Positions 25,650 through 35,867 of a stretch of DNA of 58,572 bases are shown here, in pieces. The notes under the pieces were generated by a model. It saw only the letters and a program-made list of their open reading frames with translations. It searched no databases and had not been told where the DNA came from. The position numbers and the translations under genes were made by a program. The stretch's first letter is position 1. The number at the start of each line of letters is the position of its first letter. Origin of the DNA: an archaeon (GTDB lineage Archaea > Hydrothermarchaeota > Hydrothermarchaeia > JALTZZ01); assembly GCA_027051165.1 (NCBI GenBank), contig JALTZZ010000060.1, forward strand, positions 1-58,572, in the 5' to 3' direction.

Positions 25650-27812
25650 TTATCCACCAAACTCATGCAGTGTGGTCTGGTATTCTTTCTTTTCTTTATA
25701 TTCTATTCCCATAGCTTTATTCTTTATTTTTTCAGCAAGTTTTCTTCCTATTCCCTTAATTCTCTCAAGCTCTTTTATATCGGCGTTTTTTATATCTTCT
25801 AAGCTCTTAAATCCAGCATTGTATAGTAATCTTGCCCTTGCCCTTCCAATTCCCTCTATTTTTACAAGCTCAGCAAGCTCTTCTTTAACACCGTATTTTA
25901 CCCTAATTCTAAGATTTTCGAGAAATTTAAGTATCCTTTTATCTGCTTCTATTATTTTTCCAATCTCCCTCATCGAGTATATAAGCCACTCTGCAATTTC
26001 GATTTTGTTGTAGATATCACCGGGAGCAAGTCCATACTTTTCAAGAAGCTTTTCTTCGCTACATTCGTTTATCCAGTCCCTTAGAAACAGTGCGGTTTTT
26101 ATCTCAGCAAGAACAAATTCATCAAGTTCTTCATCAAAAAGTAAATAATCTTTATTCTCATAGAACTCTTCTATGCACATTTCGTAGTCTTTCTTTCTGA
26201 GATATATTAATCCAAGCTCGCTCGTCTTTGTTATTGCATGCAAAAAAGAAAATTCATTAAATTCTTTCTTTTCTGCATTTTTAAGTGCTTCTATCAAATA
26301 AACGGCACTCATTGGATCGAGATAAAGCTCACTAACTCTTTTACCGAGTTTTGTTGCTTTATAGTTCTCTATAAACATGTTTTCCTCCAAAAAGCTCAAT
26401 ATCTTGTCAATAATATATCTTATATGCTGAAGCTCACTCTGATAGGAGAAAAATGTATTCTTTACAACAGCCATTAATTCTTCATCGCTGTTTGCTATGT
26501 TTGTAGCTATAAGAGATAGAATCTGCCCTCTTAATGTGCTTTCTACAGCAAGTTTTGAATATATAGGCTCAACGTCGGCTCTTATATAGCTTTCCAATAA
26601 AAAATCAGCTTCTTCTTCACTTTTTGCAAGTATTAGGGCAATGCCAATATTATCATACTTTGGTCTCCCAGCTCTTCCAAGCATCTGCTTTATCTCCATG
26701 ACCGGCATGTAAACATAGCCAAGGTTTGTTTCGTATCTTTTGTAATCTCTTATTAAAACGAGTCTTGCCGGCAAGTTTACGCCAGCGGCTAAAGTTGGTG
26801 TGGCAACTATTATTTTTATAAGGTTTTCTCTAAAAGCCTCCTCTACAATTTCTCGCTGTGCGTTAGCCAAACCAGCGTTATGGAAAGCCACTCCTCTGGA
26901 TACGCACTTGGAAAGCTCTCTGCAAACTTCAGTAGGCTCTGGAAGAACATTTAATACTTCATCAGCAATTTTTTTGAGTTCTATACTTGTTTTTTTGTCT
27001 AATTTAATTTTTTTTGAAAATTTTAGGGCAAGAGATTGCGAATCTTTTCTTCTATTAACGAAGATTAAAGCTTGTGCACCATTTTTAATATAGCTTAAGA
27101 CGAAGTTCATATAGTCTTCTATACCAGAATCTTCTACGGATCCGTCTTTATAGTATATTTTTCCTCGAATAAATACACCTTCCTTAAGCTTAACCGGTCT
27201 AAAATTGCTTTTTATTAGAACCGCATTCAACCAAGATGCTATCTCTTCGGCATTCTTTACAGTCGCACTTAGACCGAGTATTAATGGATTTACGAGTTTT
27301 TTTAGTTTTGCTATAAGTATTTCCAGCGTTGCTCCTCTATGGGGATCGTTTAGAAGATGTATTTCATCAACTACCAGAAGGTTTACATCGCTAAGCCAAG
27401 ATGCTCTGTGTCTAAGGAGACTGTCTGCCTTTTCACTTGTGGTTATGATAATGTGGTAGTCCTTAAGCCAAGGATCGCTTGAATCGTAATCTCCTGTGCT
27501 TACAGCCACTTTAACTCCAATTTCTTCATATTTTTTGAATTCTTTAAACTTTTCGCTTGCGAGTGCTCTTAAGGGAACGACATATAATACCTTTCCACCT
27601 CTTATTATAATGGACTTTAAGGATAAAAGCTCAGCTAACAAAGTTTTTCCACCCGCTGTAGGGATGCTGATAAGAAAATTCCTTTTAAGATCGAGTAAAC
27701 CTTTTTTTAAAGCTTCTTCTTGAGGAGGATACAAATTTTCTATGTTTTCTCTTTTAAGAATTTCAATAACTTTTTCTGGAATTCCATAGTTAAATAGTTC
27801 TTCTACTCTCAT
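25650..27812 (-). CDS. hel308: ATP-dependent DNA helicase Hel308/Hjm
   Basis: A 3'-5' SF2 helicase acting on stalled forks. 720 residues. Motif I is PTAGGKT (about 51), motif II DEIH (about 146), motif III LSATV (about 182), and motifs V/VI include ATPTLAAGVNLPAR and QMLGRAGRP (about 375). After the winged-helix and ratchet domains comes a helix-hairpin-helix pair (IEGIGRARARLL and IKGIGRKLAEKI, about 650-700). It is full length and converges on tyrA with 6 bp between stops. Confidence 0.94.
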   Translation of the reverse strand: MRVEELFNYGIPEKVIEILKRENIENLYPPQEEALKKGLLDLKRNFLISIPTAGGKTLLAELLSLKSIIIRGGKVLYVVPLRALASEKFKEFKKYEEIGVKVAVSTGDYDSSDPWLKDYHIIITTSEKADSLLRHRASWLSDVNLLVVDEIHLLNDPHRGATLEILIAKLKKLVNPLILGLSATVKNAEEIASWLNAVLIKSNFRPVKLKEGVFIRGKIYYKDGSVEDSGIEDYMNFVLSYIKNGAQALIFVNRRKDSQSLALKFSKKIKLDKKTSIELKKIADEVLNVLPEPTEVCRELSKCVSRGVAFHNAGLANAQREIVEEAFRENLIKIIVATPTLAAGVNLPARLVLIRDYKRYETNLGYVYMPVMEIKQMLGRAGRPKYDNIGIALILAKSEEEADFLLESYIRADVEPIYSKLAVESTLRGQILSLIATNIANSDEELMAVVKNTFFSYQSELQHIRYIIDKILSFLEENMFIENYKATKLGKRVSELYLDPMSAVYLIEALKNAEKKEFNEFSFLHAITKTSELGLIYLRKKDYEMCIEEFYENKDYLLFDEELDEFVLAEIKTALFLRDWINECSEEKLLEKYGLAPGDIYNKIEIAEWLIYSMREIGKIIEADKRILKFLENLRIRVKYGVKEELAELVKIEGIGRARARLLYNAGFKSLEDIKNADIKELERIKGIGRKLAEKIKNKAMGIEYKEKKEYQTTLHEFGG

Positions 27813-27894
27813 CTTTTTTAATTATGAATATACCATTGAAAATTTTTTAGCTATGTTGGTAAATTATTTAAGCATTTATTTATAAGATAGTTCT

Positions 27895-29028
27895 ATGGAA
27901 AAATTATGCTGGCTTGAGATAGAAAACTACAGAGGAATAAAAAAAGCACGACTCGAAAACTTCGGAGACATTAATGTTTTTGTTGGGAGAAACAATACTG
28001 GCAAGAGCACGATACTCGAAGCTATTTATCTTAACATTACAGCACAGAATTTAGATTTAATTGGCAACCATCCAATTCTTTTAATTTTCCAAAGAAGAGG
28101 TGCAAGATTACCTTCGCCAATAATCTCTCGAAGAATTTTTGAGATTGAAGATATTTTTCACTATTTTAGCTACATTTTTTATCAAGGTGATATAGATAAG
28201 AAAGTTAATTTAAAATCAAACTTAGCCGATTATAGCTTAAGCGTATTTAAAGAATATGAAATTCCAGAAAAATTGCTGAACTTTATAAAAGATTATTTGA
28301 AAAAAACAACCTTTCGTGAAAAAATTGATGTTATAGAACCATTATTTGTTGTTATTGATAATGCTCAAAAACCCCAGATAATTGTGTTTAAAGAGATTTT
28401 TCCAAAGAGATACATTAAGTATGGCGTGGAATTTATAATACCAACGCTAAAAAAGCAAAAGAGAAAGAATGTTATTATAGTTGATACTCACTGGCTATTT
28501 TATTACAGTATATTTGAAGAACCTCAAATTACAATAGCTTTAAGACGTCTTGAAAGGATTGCAAGAATAGATAAAGAAGATCTGGTTAGTTTTCTATCAG
28601 AACAGCTTGAACTTGAGATATCTACTGTGCAGTTGGGACTTTTCGATATCTATGTTGTAACCAAAGATGACAAAGTTATACCTTTCAGCCTTTTGGGCGA
28701 TGGAACGAAGATGTCACTTGCATATTTTTATACCTTATCGGTTAAAGATTCTCACATACTATTCGAAGAGCCAGAGAACCATCTTCATCCAAAATTGATG
28801 AATCGCTGTATAGATTTAATGTTAAAATCTTCTGATCACAATCAGATATTTATAACAACACACAATCTGGAATTTTTACAAAAGATTCTCAAAAAAGCTA
28901 AAGAATTAAACAAAAATTTAAGGGTATTTTCAATAGCAAGCTTAAAAGACGGTGATCTTGAATATGAATCTTACGATCTTGATGAAGCATATATAGCTCT
29001 TAATAGAATTGGAGTTGATCTGAGATGA
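27895..29028 (+). CDS. OLD-like ABC/SMC-type ATPase
   Basis: A 377-residue ATPase of the OLD/RecF-like class. It begins LEIENYRGIKKARLENFG and has Walker A GRNNTGKST (about 31), a signature-like region LLGDGTKMSLA (about 262), Walker B ILFEEPENHLHP (about 285) and the switch His ITTHN (about 319). No nuclease domain is attached. The next gene supplies a TOPRIM-like protein and overlaps by 4 nt (ATGA), so the two form one complex-encoding unit. A T/A-rich TATA-like element precedes the ATG. This is the architecture of two-gene ATPase/TOPRIM defence systems. Confidence 0.87.
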   Translation: MEKLCWLEIENYRGIKKARLENFGDINVFVGRNNTGKSTILEAIYLNITAQNLDLIGNHPILLIFQRRGARLPSPIISRRIFEIEDIFHYFSYIFYQGDIDKKVNLKSNLADYSLSVFKEYEIPEKLLNFIKDYLKKTTFREKIDVIEPLFVVIDNAQKPQIIVFKEIFPKRYIKYGVEFIIPTLKKQKRKNVIIVDTHWLFYYSIFEEPQITIALRRLERIARIDKEDLVSFLSEQLELEISTVQLGLFDIYVVTKDDKVIPFSLLGDGTKMSLAYFYTLSVKDSHILFEEPENHLHPKLMNRCIDLMLKSSDHNQIFITTHNLEFLQKILKKAKELNKNLRVFSIASLKDGDLEYESYDLDEAYIALNRIGVDLR

Positions 29029-29705
29029 AACTCATAATTCTTGAAGGATACAACGATTTGCAGTTTTTCAAAAGTTTTCTTATAAGAATAATGGGGGCTG
29101 ATGATAAGACCTCAGAAGAAAAATTGTTGGTAGAAAATTTTAGAAGATTAATACAGAGTAATCCAGAAATGGCAAGAGTAAATATTCTTAAGCTAAATAA
29201 AGAAAAGATACTGTTGCTAAGCGTAGGTGGAAAAGAAAATTTCAGATTACTTGCAGAAGGATTAAGACCACTTGTTAATAAGATAAAAAGAGAAAAAGAT
29301 GAGATAATAGATGGGATTCTTTTTATAGCAGATGAAGATGCAAAAGTGGATATTAAACATGCTTTAGAAACTATAAAAAATTCAAACCTTGCCATAGATG
29401 CCGACTATATACTCTATGATAGCTACTTGGAGGATATGATAATAGAAACAGCCAGTTTAATCATGGAAAGTGTTAATGAGAAGGAAAGAAAGCTCTTAAA
29501 ATATGTTATTAATATTATTGATGAACATTTTAAAAATGATAAATATATTAAAAAGCGAAAGATTGCAATCATGCATGCAATCATAGGTCCAAGATGCTTT
29601 GGACATTTATATGATGAAATATTTCAAAAATGTAAAAAATTTCAAAATCTATTTCAAAAATTAAGAGTATTTGGCAAGCTGATAAATTGGATAAACAGAA
29701 AGTAG
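29025..29705 (+). CDS. TOPRIM-like protein (DUF3226-type), partner of the ATPase
   Basis: 226 residues. The N-terminal LILEGYNDLQFF has the TOPRIM-like acidic residue in EG, followed by LLSVGGKENFRLL (about 66) and FIADEDAKVD (about 105) with the DxD-like pair. This matches DUF3226, a TOPRIM relative, and would be the nuclease or RNA/DNA-binding effector for the upstream ATPase. The rest is helical and basic. It overlaps the ATPase stop. No third gene belongs to the unit. The ribosomal operon promoter follows 160 bp later. Confidence 0.75.
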   Translation: MKLIILEGYNDLQFFKSFLIRIMGADDKTSEEKLLVENFRRLIQSNPEMARVNILKLNKEKILLLSVGGKENFRLLAEGLRPLVNKIKREKDEIIDGILFIADEDAKVDIKHALETIKNSNLAIDADYILYDSYLEDMIIETASLIMESVNEKERKLLKYVINIIDEHFKNDKYIKKRKIAIMHAIIGPRCFGHLYDEIFQKCKKFQNLFQKLRVFGKLINWINRK

Positions 29706-29870
29706 AAAGTTATTAATTTCACCTTCATCAGTAGCTACTTCTCAGAAAACAGCAAAAATTTTGACGATGATACTTTCATTAAATATTCAAGCTTAAAAGC
29801 TGGATAAAAATCTTTGATAAATTTCCCTATTATTGCTAAATTGGGGTTGATTCTAAAATATTTTAAAACG

Positions 29871-29917
29871 TTATAAATAAAAAAGGGATAAGCCTTCCTT
29901 TTGCAGGGGTGTAAGTA
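29871..29917 (+). promoter_or_regulatory. Promoter and leader of the S10/spc operon
   Basis: The TATA element ttataaataa is at 29871-29880, followed about 25 nt later by a start region and the ribosome-binding string GGGGTG (29906-29911) before the uL3 ATG. It is the only strong TATA-like site seen at the head of the 12.7-kb run of ribosomal genes. Confidence 0.6.
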
Positions 29918-30913
29918 ATGGGCAGAGATAGTTTCCACCCAAGGAGAGGTTCATTAGCCTACAGCCCAAGGAAGAGAGCAAAGGATATTGTAGCGAGGAT
30001 AAGGTCTTGGGTTAACGAGGACAAGGTTAGAATGCAGGGTTTTGCCGGATATAAGGCAGGAATGACTCATGTCATGATGATAGACGACTACAAGCACAGT
30101 CCAACTTATGGCGAAGAAGTATTCAAAGCGGTTACTGTTATAGATGCTCCACCGCTGAAAGTCTTTGGAATAAGAGCTTATGTCAGAGAAAACGGTGCTT
30201 TAAGGTCGATAAAGGAGGTTTGGGCAGAGAACCTTAGTAAAGACCTCGGTAGAGTTTTCCAGCTTCCTAAGAAGCTTTCTCATGATGTTGAGGATATAGA
30301 AAAGATTTTGGATGAAGTCGCTCAAATAAGACTTCTCGTTCATACTCAACCAAGATTGAGTGGTTTAGGTAAGAAAACGCCGGAGGTTATGGAGTATCTT
30401 GTTTCTGGGAATATTAAAGATGCTTTTAACTATGCTAAAGACGTTTTAGGTAAAGAAATAAGAGCTAAAGATATATTTGAGGAAGGGGAATATGTTGATG
30501 TTATTGCTGTAACTAAAGGAAAAGGATTTCAGAGCAGTGTTAAAAGATGGGGTGTTAAGCTTCTCCATCACAAAACGAGGAAGGGTAGAAGAAGAGCTGG
30601 AACCCTTGGTCCAAGACATCCAGCAGCGGTGATGTGGACTGTTCCGCAGAGCGGTCAGGTAGGATTTCATCAGAGAACGGAGTATAATAAAAGAATTTTA
30701 ATCATCGGAGAAAATGGTGAAGAAATTACACCAAAAGGAGGATTTGTAGGTTATGGAATTATAAAAGGGGATTATATTGTTTTAGAGGGCTCAGTTCCTG
30801 GTGCAAGAAAGAGGCTTATAAGGCTAAGACCAGCAATAAGGTTGGATAAATACAGACCTTTTGGAAAGCCAAATATAACCTATATAAGCTTAGAATCTAA
30901 GCAAGGTGTATAA
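29918..30913 (+). CDS. rpl3: 50S ribosomal protein uL3
   Basis: 331 residues, the long archaeal/eukaryal form of uL3: [15 protein letters not shown] at the start and the [10 protein letters not shown] block (about 44). The catalytic-centre extension carries [11 protein letters not shown] and [24 protein letters not shown] (about 220-250). It binds near the 3' end of 23S rRNA. It is the first gene of the operon, starting at ATG with GGGGTG upstream, and ends 1 bp before uL4. Confidence 0.97.
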   Translation: MGRDSFHPRRGSLAYSPRKRAKDIVARIRSWVNEDKVRMQGFAGYKAGMTHVMMIDDYKHSPTYGEEVFKAVTVIDAPPLKVFGIRAYVRENGALRSIKEVWAENLSKDLGRVFQLPKKLSHDVEDIEKILDEVAQIRLLVHTQPRLSGLGKKTPEVMEYLVSGNIKDAFNYAKDVLGKEIRAKDIFEEGEYVDVIAVTKGKGFQSSVKRWGVKLLHHKTRKGRRRAGTLGPRHPAAVMWTVPQSGQVGFHQRTEYNKRILIIGENGEEITPKGGFVGYGIIKGDYIVLEGSVPGARKRLIRLRPAIRLDKYRPFGKPNITYISLESKQGV

Positions 30914-30914
30914 A

Positions 30915-31694
30915 ATGGTAAAAGTTCTTTCGATAAATGGAGAGATTTTAGAGGAAATTGAACTTCCAGCGATATTTAAAGCTGATATAAGACCAGATTT
31001 AATAAAAAGAGCGGTAGTTGCTATACAGAGCCATAGGCTTCAGCCAAAAGGAACGGATCCTCTTGCTGGTAAGCGAAGGAGCGCAGAGAGCTTTGGTCCC
31101 GGCTATGGTGTTTCGAGGGTTCCAAGGATAGCAACTGGTAGGGCAGCGTTTGCACCTGGCACAGTTGGAGGTAGGGAAGCACATCCACCCAAGGTTGAAA
31201 AGGTTTTGGAGAAAAAAATAAACAAAAAAGAAAGAATAAAAGCTACTTTGAGTGCTTTAGCTGCTACAGCAGTTAGAGAGCTTGTAGAGGCGAGGGGGCA
31301 CATTATAGGGGATGTTAAAGAGATACCCTTAATAGTTGAGGATAAACTTGAAGATTTAAGGAATGCAAAAGAAATAAAAGAAGTTTTTAAAGCTCTTGGC
31401 ATATGGCAGGATATATTAAGGGCAAAAGAAAGAAAGGTGAGGTCTGGTAAGGGGAAGATGAGAGGTAGAAGATACTACAGAAAGAAGAGTGTTTTAATAG
31501 TAGTTAGCGAAGCTAAAAAGCCGATAAAGCTTGCAGCCCGAAATTTTGCTGGTGTGGATGTTGTGGATGCTATGAATCTATGTGTAGAAGATTTAGCCCC
31601 GGGAACGCACTATGGAAGGCTCACTGTTTACACAAAAGGGGCTATTTCAAAATTGGAGGAGAGATTTAAAGATTACATCGGGTGGTTAACATGA
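30915..31694 (+). CDS. rpl4: 50S ribosomal protein uL4
   Basis: About 259 residues of archaeal uL4, which lines the exit tunnel. The tunnel loop is visible as [18 protein letters not shown] (about 45), and the C-terminal [12 protein letters not shown]-like block appears as [18 protein letters not shown]. The ORF track start 30906 is a shadow. ATG 30915 is right because AAGGTG precedes it. The stop overlaps the uL23 ATG (ATGA). Confidence 0.97.
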   Translation: MVKVLSINGEILEEIELPAIFKADIRPDLIKRAVVAIQSHRLQPKGTDPLAGKRRSAESFGPGYGVSRVPRIATGRAAFAPGTVGGREAHPPKVEKVLEKKINKKERIKATLSALAATAVRELVEARGHIIGDVKEIPLIVEDKLEDLRNAKEIKEVFKALGIWQDILRAKERKVRSGKGKMRGRRYYRKKSVLIVVSEAKKPIKLAARNFAGVDVVDAMNLCVEDLAPGTHYGRLTVYTKGAISKLEERFKDYIGWLT

Positions 31695-31939
31695 TCATAA
31701 TAAGACCGGTTGTAACAGAAAAAACCCAGAGGCTTCTTGAAAAAGAAAACAAACTTGTTTTTATTGTTGATAGAAAAGCAAATAAAACTGAAATAAAAAG
31801 GGAAATAGAAAAATTGTATAACGTTAAGGTGGAAAAAGTTAATACATTGATAACACCGAGAGGGGAAAAGAAGGCATACGTTAAGCTTGCTAAAGAATAT
31901 AAGGCAGAAGATGTTGCTGCCAAGCTTGGAATTGTATGA
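31691..31939 (+). CDS. rpl23: 50S ribosomal protein uL23
   Basis: 82 residues: [20 protein letters not shown] at the start, the [23 protein letters not shown] core and [12 protein letters not shown] near the end. It forms the docking site for SRP and translocon at the tunnel exit. ATG 31691 overlaps the uL4 stop, and the track start at 31682 is 9 nt too early. Confidence 0.96.
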   Translation: MIIIRPVVTEKTQRLLEKENKLVFIVDRKANKTEIKREIEKLYNVKVEKVNTLITPRGEKKAYVKLAKEYKAEDVAAKLGIV

Positions 31940-31950
31940 AGGTGGTTTAA

Positions 31951-32676
31951 ATGGGTAAACGTATAATAGTGCAGAGGCGAGGGAAGGGCGGTAGCGTATT
32001 TAGAGCACCCTCTCATAGGTATAGAGTTGACCTTAGATATAGAAAATACGATGACGTAGAGAAAAATGGCGTGCTAAAGGGAGTTGTTCTTGATATAATT
32101 CATGCTCCTGAAAGAACAGCACCACTTATAGATGTTAAGTTCGAGAATGGAGAAAGAATATATATGCTTGCATGTGAAGGTATAAAAGTTGGAGATGAAA
32201 TAGAAGTTGGAGCAAAGGCAAGCATTAAACCCGGTAACGTTCTTCCGCTTGCAAATATTCCCGTTGGGACGTATATCTACAACATAGAAGGCTTGCCTGG
32301 AGATGGGGGCAAATTTGTTAGAAGTGCTGGAACGTATGCGCTGCTTATAAGCCATGAAGACGGAAAAAGTGTTGTTCAACTTCCAAGCGGGACTATAAAA
32401 ACCTTTGATTCGAGATGTAGAGCAACTATAGGTGTGGTAGCTGCTGGTGGTAGAAAGGACAAGCCCGTTTTAAAAGCTGGCAAGAAGAGTCACATGCTGA
32501 GATCAAAGGCAACATATTGGCCTGTTGTTAGGAAGGTTGCTATGAATCCCGTTGATCATCCTCACGGTGGTAACTCGAGAAGACCCGGAAAAGCCACCAC
32601 TGTGCCGAGAAATGCTCCTCCAGGAGCTAAAGTAGGGCATATAGCCGCGAGAAGAACTGGTAGGAAGAAGAGGTGA
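31951..32676 (+). CDS. rpl2: 50S ribosomal protein uL2
   Basis: 241 residues of archaeal-length uL2. It shows the peptidyl-transferase-region loop [19 protein letters not shown] (about 196) with the conserved His, and the OB/SH3 cores. AAGGTGG lies before the ATG. It overlaps the ribosome site of uS19 downstream. Confidence 0.97.
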   Translation: MGKRIIVQRRGKGGSVFRAPSHRYRVDLRYRKYDDVEKNGVLKGVVLDIIHAPERTAPLIDVKFENGERIYMLACEGIKVGDEIEVGAKASIKPGNVLPLANIPVGTYIYNIEGLPGDGGKFVRSAGTYALLISHEDGKSVVQLPSGTIKTFDSRCRATIGVVAAGGRKDKPVLKAGKKSHMLRSKATYWPVVRKVAMNPVDHPHGGNSRRPGKATTVPRNAPPGAKVGHIAARRTGRKKR

Positions 32677-32681
32677 TTTAT

Positions 32682-33074
32682 ATGGCAAAGGTTTTTACGT
32701 ATCGTGGTTATACGCTTGAGCAACTTCTTGAAATGCCCCTTGATGAGTTTGTTAAGCTTTTGCCAGCGAGGCAGAGGAGGAGCTTAAAGAGAGGTTTAAC
32801 TCCAGCCCAAAAAAAGCTTCTTGAAAAAATTAAAAAGGTTAAGAAGGGAGTTAAGAAGAAATTGAGAACGCACTGCAGAGATATGATAATACTGCCAGAA
32901 ATGGTTGGATTGACAATAGAGGTTCACAACGGTAAGGATTTCGTGCCAGTAAGAATAACCCCAGAGATGATAGGTCACTACTTAGGAGAGTTCGCTCTAA
33001 CAAGGAAGAAGGTTGAGCACGGTAGCCCAGGTGTTGGAGCAACGCGTTCAAGCATGTATGTCCCGCTTAAGTAA
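32682..33074 (+). CDS. rps19: 30S ribosomal protein uS19
   Basis: 130 residues, the archaeal form with an N-terminal extension ([19 protein letters not shown]) before the core [19 protein letters not shown] and the end SMYVPLK. It contacts 16S helix 42 in the head. ATG 32682 is preferred over the track's 32673 because GAGGTG lies immediately upstream. Confidence 0.96.
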   Translation: MAKVFTYRGYTLEQLLEMPLDEFVKLLPARQRRSLKRGLTPAQKKLLEKIKKVKKGVKKKLRTHCRDMIILPEMVGLTIEVHNGKDFVPVRITPEMIGHYLGEFALTRKKVEHGSPGVGATRSSMYVPLK

Positions 33075-33083
33075 GGTGATTGC

Positions 33084-33536
33084 ATGCCTTATACAATGAA
33101 GCTTGAAAACGAGGAAAAAATAGCAAAAATATATGGCAAGGAGCTGAGAATTAAACCAAAATATGCGATAGAACTTTGCAGAGAAATAAAAGGCATGCGT
33201 TTAGACAAAGCAAGGAAGTATATTCAGGAGATAATAGAATTTAAAAGGGCACTGCCTTTGAGGAGGTATAAAAAAGGGGTAGCTCACAGAAGTCAGATAA
33301 GCAAGTGGTATGCTGGCAGGTTCCCAGTTAAGGTTTGCAAAGCCTTTTTAAAGCTTCTTGATCAGGTTGAGGCAAATGCTGAATACAAGGGGCTCGATAC
33401 AGAGAGGCTATACATAAAGCATGCATGTGCATACAAAGGCAGAACGATGGTTCGCTACCTGCCGAGAGCATTTGGAAGAGCTACAAGGATAAATAAGAAA
33501 ACTACGAATGTTGAAATTATTGTGGAGGAGAGATAA
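33084..33536 (+). CDS. rpl22: 50S ribosomal protein uL22
   Basis: 150 residues with ELCREIKGMRLDKARKYIQE (about 29) and the beta-hairpin region ending YLPRAFGRATRINKKT, which reaches the exit tunnel. AAGGTG precedes the ATG. The stop overlaps the uS3 start by one base. Confidence 0.96.
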   Translation: MPYTMKLENEEKIAKIYGKELRIKPKYAIELCREIKGMRLDKARKYIQEIIEFKRALPLRRYKKGVAHRSQISKWYAGRFPVKVCKAFLKLLDQVEANAEYKGLDTERLYIKHACAYKGRTMVRYLPRAFGRATRINKKTTNVEIIVEER

Positions 33537-34240
33537 TGGACATTGAAAAGAGATTCATTGCAGAGAATTTAAAGAGATTTGAAGTTAAGGAGTTCCTTGA
33601 AAAAGAACTCTCAAGAGCTGGCATAGGTGATATACAGATACAGAGGACTCCAATAGGAACAAGGGTAATCGTCTATGCTCAAAAACCAGCTTTAATAATA
33701 GGGCGTAGGGGGAGCATAGTTAGAAGGCTCACAAACATACTAAGGGAGAAGTTCAACCTTGATAATCCAACGATAGAAGTGCAGGATATAGATGTTCCGG
33801 AACTTAATCCAAAAATAATGGCTAACTATATAGCAAGGGCTATAGAGAGAGGAGTGCATTTTAGAAGAGTAGCGTATTCGGCTTTAAGAAGAATAATGGA
33901 AGCTGGAGCCATAGGTGCAGAGATTAGAATATCTGGAAAATTAACTGGAGAAAGGGCAAAAGCAGTAAAGTTTACCCAAGGATTTTTAAAGAAGTGTGGA
34001 GACCCTGCCCAAAGGTATGTAAGAGTTGCATACGCAACAGCTATTCCAAAGCCGGGAGTAATTGGAATTCAAGTGAGAATACTTCCACCGGGGGCTATAC
34101 TTCCTGATGATATAAAGATTAAGGATGTAAAGGAGCTTGAAGAAATAAAGGAAGAAGAAATAGAGCTTGAAGAAGTTGAAGAAGTAAAAGAAGAAAAAAC
34201 CGAAGAGAAGGGTGATCAAGGTGGCAATTCTAAGAGCTGA
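33536..34240 (+). CDS. rps3: 30S ribosomal protein uS3
   Basis: 234 residues. The KH type II domain has IIGRRGSIVRRLTNILREKF (about 56), and the C-domain includes ISGKLTGERAKAVKF. The last 30 residues are a highly acidic, repetitive Glu-rich tail, a common archaeal addition of uncertain role. It forms the mRNA entry site. The uL29 start lies inside its 3' end. Confidence 0.96.
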   Translation: MDIEKRFIAENLKRFEVKEFLEKELSRAGIGDIQIQRTPIGTRVIVYAQKPALIIGRRGSIVRRLTNILREKFNLDNPTIEVQDIDVPELNPKIMANYIARAIERGVHFRRVAYSALRRIMEAGAIGAEIRISGKLTGERAKAVKFTQGFLKKCGDPAQRYVRVAYATAIPKPGVIGIQVRILPPGAILPDDIKIKDVKELEEIKEEEIELEEVEEVKEEKTEEKGDQGGNSKS

Positions 34241-34418
34241 TGATATCAGAAATATGGATATAGAGCAGATGAAAGAAAAGCTGAGGGAACTAAGGGAGGA
34301 GCTTTTAATTGCAAGAACAAAGCTGAAAATAGGCGGTTTGGAGAATCCCGGAAGGATAAGGGAATTGAGGAGAACTATTGCAAGAATATTAACGATAATG
34401 AGAGAGAAACAGTCATGA
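34221..34418 (+). CDS. rpl29: 50S ribosomal protein uL29
   Basis: A 65-residue two-helix protein: LRADDIRNMDIEQMKEKLREL then RELRRTIARILTIMRE. GTG at 34221 is the likely start, with GGTGATC 5' of it. The track start at 34212 uses that ribosome site itself. It overlaps the uS3 end by 20 nt and the Rpp29 gene by 4 nt. Confidence 0.93.
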   Translation: MAILRADDIRNMDIEQMKEKLRELREELLIARTKLKIGGLENPGRIRELRRTIARILTIMREKQS

Positions 34419-34690
34419 TTACCCCATACAACCTCGTAAGGCATGAGCTTATAGGTTTAAGGTGCAAAGTCGTTGCATCAAAAAATAAGAACCTCGTTGG
34501 AATATGTGGAACTGTGGTTGACGAGACAAAAAACATGCTCATAATAGAAACCAATGGGAGGGAGATAAAAATCCCTAAAAACGTCGTAACTCTTCACTTC
34601 TACCTAAAAGAAGCGGTTGTTGAGGTTGATGGAGAGGTGCTTGTCGCAAGACCTGAGGATAGGATAAAGAAGAAGCTTAAGAGGTGTTGA
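34415..34690 (+). CDS. rnp1: RNase P protein component 1 (Rpp29/Pop4)
   Basis: A 91-residue Sm-like barrel protein of archaeal RNase [21 protein letters not shown], then [15 protein letters not shown], and [19 protein letters not shown] at the end. It partners Rpp21 in tRNA 5' processing. Its place between uL29 and uS17 is the standard euryarchaeal order. It overlaps uL29 by 4 nt. Confidence 0.95.
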   Translation: MITPYNLVRHELIGLRCKVVASKNKNLVGICGTVVDETKNMLIIETNGREIKIPKNVVTLHFYLKEAVVEVDGEVLVARPEDRIKKKLKRC

Positions 34691-34691
34691 A

Positions 34692-35030
34692 ATGAGAGAC
34701 ATCGGTATAGATGTTAGCAATCCGCCTAAAGAAACATGCAACGATGAAAACTGTCCATACCATGGACATTTGAAGGTTAGGGGACAGATATTTGAAGGTG
34801 TCGTTATAAAGGATAGAATGAGCAAGAGTGTTGTTGTTCAAAGGGAATATGTATATTACCTTAAAAAGTATGAGAGATATGAAAAGAGAAGAAGTAGAAT
34901 AATGGCTCACAATCCCCCTTGCATTAATGCAAAAGTAGGTGATTATGTAAGAATTGCGGAAACAAGACCAATAAGTAAGGGTAAGAGCTTTGTTGTAATA
35001 GAAATTTTAAAGCGTGGTGATCAAAAATGA
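34692..35030 (+). CDS. rps17: 30S ribosomal protein uS17
   Basis: 112 residues. The OB-fold core has [18 protein letters not shown] (about 37) and [21 protein letters not shown] (about 78), and an archaeal N-terminal extension holds [10 protein letters not shown], a possible metal site. The stop overlaps the uL14 ATG (ATGA). Confidence 0.96.
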   Translation: MRDIGIDVSNPPKETCNDENCPYHGHLKVRGQIFEGVVIKDRMSKSVVVQREYVYYLKKYERYEKRRSRIMAHNPPCINAKVGDYVRIAETRPISKGKSFVVIEILKRGDQK

Positions 35031-35425
35031 GGGCTGTAAAGGCAAGCGTTACCAAAGCTTTGCCTATAGGCGCAATTTTAACGGTAGCAGATAACTCCGG
35101 AGCTAAGGAAGCGGAAATTATAGCTGTTAGAGGATATAAGGGAACAAGAAGAAGGCTTGCAAGTGCCGGTGTAGGAGACCTTGTCGTTGTAAGCGTGAAG
35201 AAGGGCACGCCTAAGATGAGAAAGCAGGTGTTTAACGCTGTGATAATAAGACAGAAAAAAGAGTATAGAAGAGCTAACGGCATTAGAGTAAAATTTGAAG
35301 ATAATGCGTGTGTAATTACAAATGAAGACGGGGAGCCGAAAGGAAGCGAAATAAAGGGACCTGTTGCAAAGGAAGCTGCTGAAAGATGGAGCAAAATAGC
35401 AAGCATCGCAAGCATAATAGTATGA
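35027..35425 (+). CDS. rpl14: 50S ribosomal protein uL14
   Basis: 132 residues: [20 protein letters not shown] (about 24), [18 protein letters not shown], then [21 protein letters not shown]. It sits at the subunit interface and binds initiation factor 6. GGTGATC precedes the start, which overlaps uS17. Confidence 0.97.
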   Translation: MRAVKASVTKALPIGAILTVADNSGAKEAEIIAVRGYKGTRRRLASAGVGDLVVVSVKKGTPKMRKQVFNAVIIRQKKEYRRANGIRVKFEDNACVITNEDGEPKGSEIKGPVAKEAAERWSKIASIASIIV

Positions 35426-35436
35426 GGTGGTAGAGG

Positions 35437-35865
35437 ATGAATGTTCCAAAATCACGTCAGCCAAGAAAGCAGAGGAAGTTTTTATACAATGCACCACTTC
35501 ATAAAAGGCAGAAGCTCATGTCTGCAACTCTCTCGAGAGAGCTTAGGGAGAAGTATGGCATAAGGAGCTTACCTGTTAGAAAAGGGGACACCGTGGAAGT
35601 AATGAGAGGCGATTTTAAGGGGCATAAGGGCAAGGTTGAGAAGGTTGACCTAAAAAGATATCGTGTATACGTCCAAGGAGTTACGATAAGAAAGGCTGAT
35701 GGAAGTGAAAGATTTTACCCGTTGCATCCTTCAAACTTGAGAATAATAAAGCTCAATCTTGAAGACAAATGGAGAAAGAAGATAATAGAAAGAAAGCAGA
35801 AATCTAAGGAAGTTGAGAAGGAAGAAAAAGAAATAGAAAAAGAAGAAAAAGAGGAAGGTGAATAA
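35437..35865 (+). CDS. rpl24: 50S ribosomal protein uL24
   Basis: 142 residues. The KOW motif is [20 protein letters not shown] (about 49), with the archaeal N-terminus [20 protein letters not shown] and an extra Lys/Glu repeat tail at the C-terminus. GAGGTGG precedes it. It is an assembly-initiating protein of the large subunit. Confidence 0.96.
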   Translation: MNVPKSRQPRKQRKFLYNAPLHKRQKLMSATLSRELREKYGIRSLPVRKGDTVEVMRGDFKGHKGKVEKVDLKRYRVYVQGVTIRKADGSERFYPLHPSNLRIIKLNLEDKWRKKIIERKQKSKEVEKEEKEIEKEEKEEGE

Positions 35866-35867
35866 AA

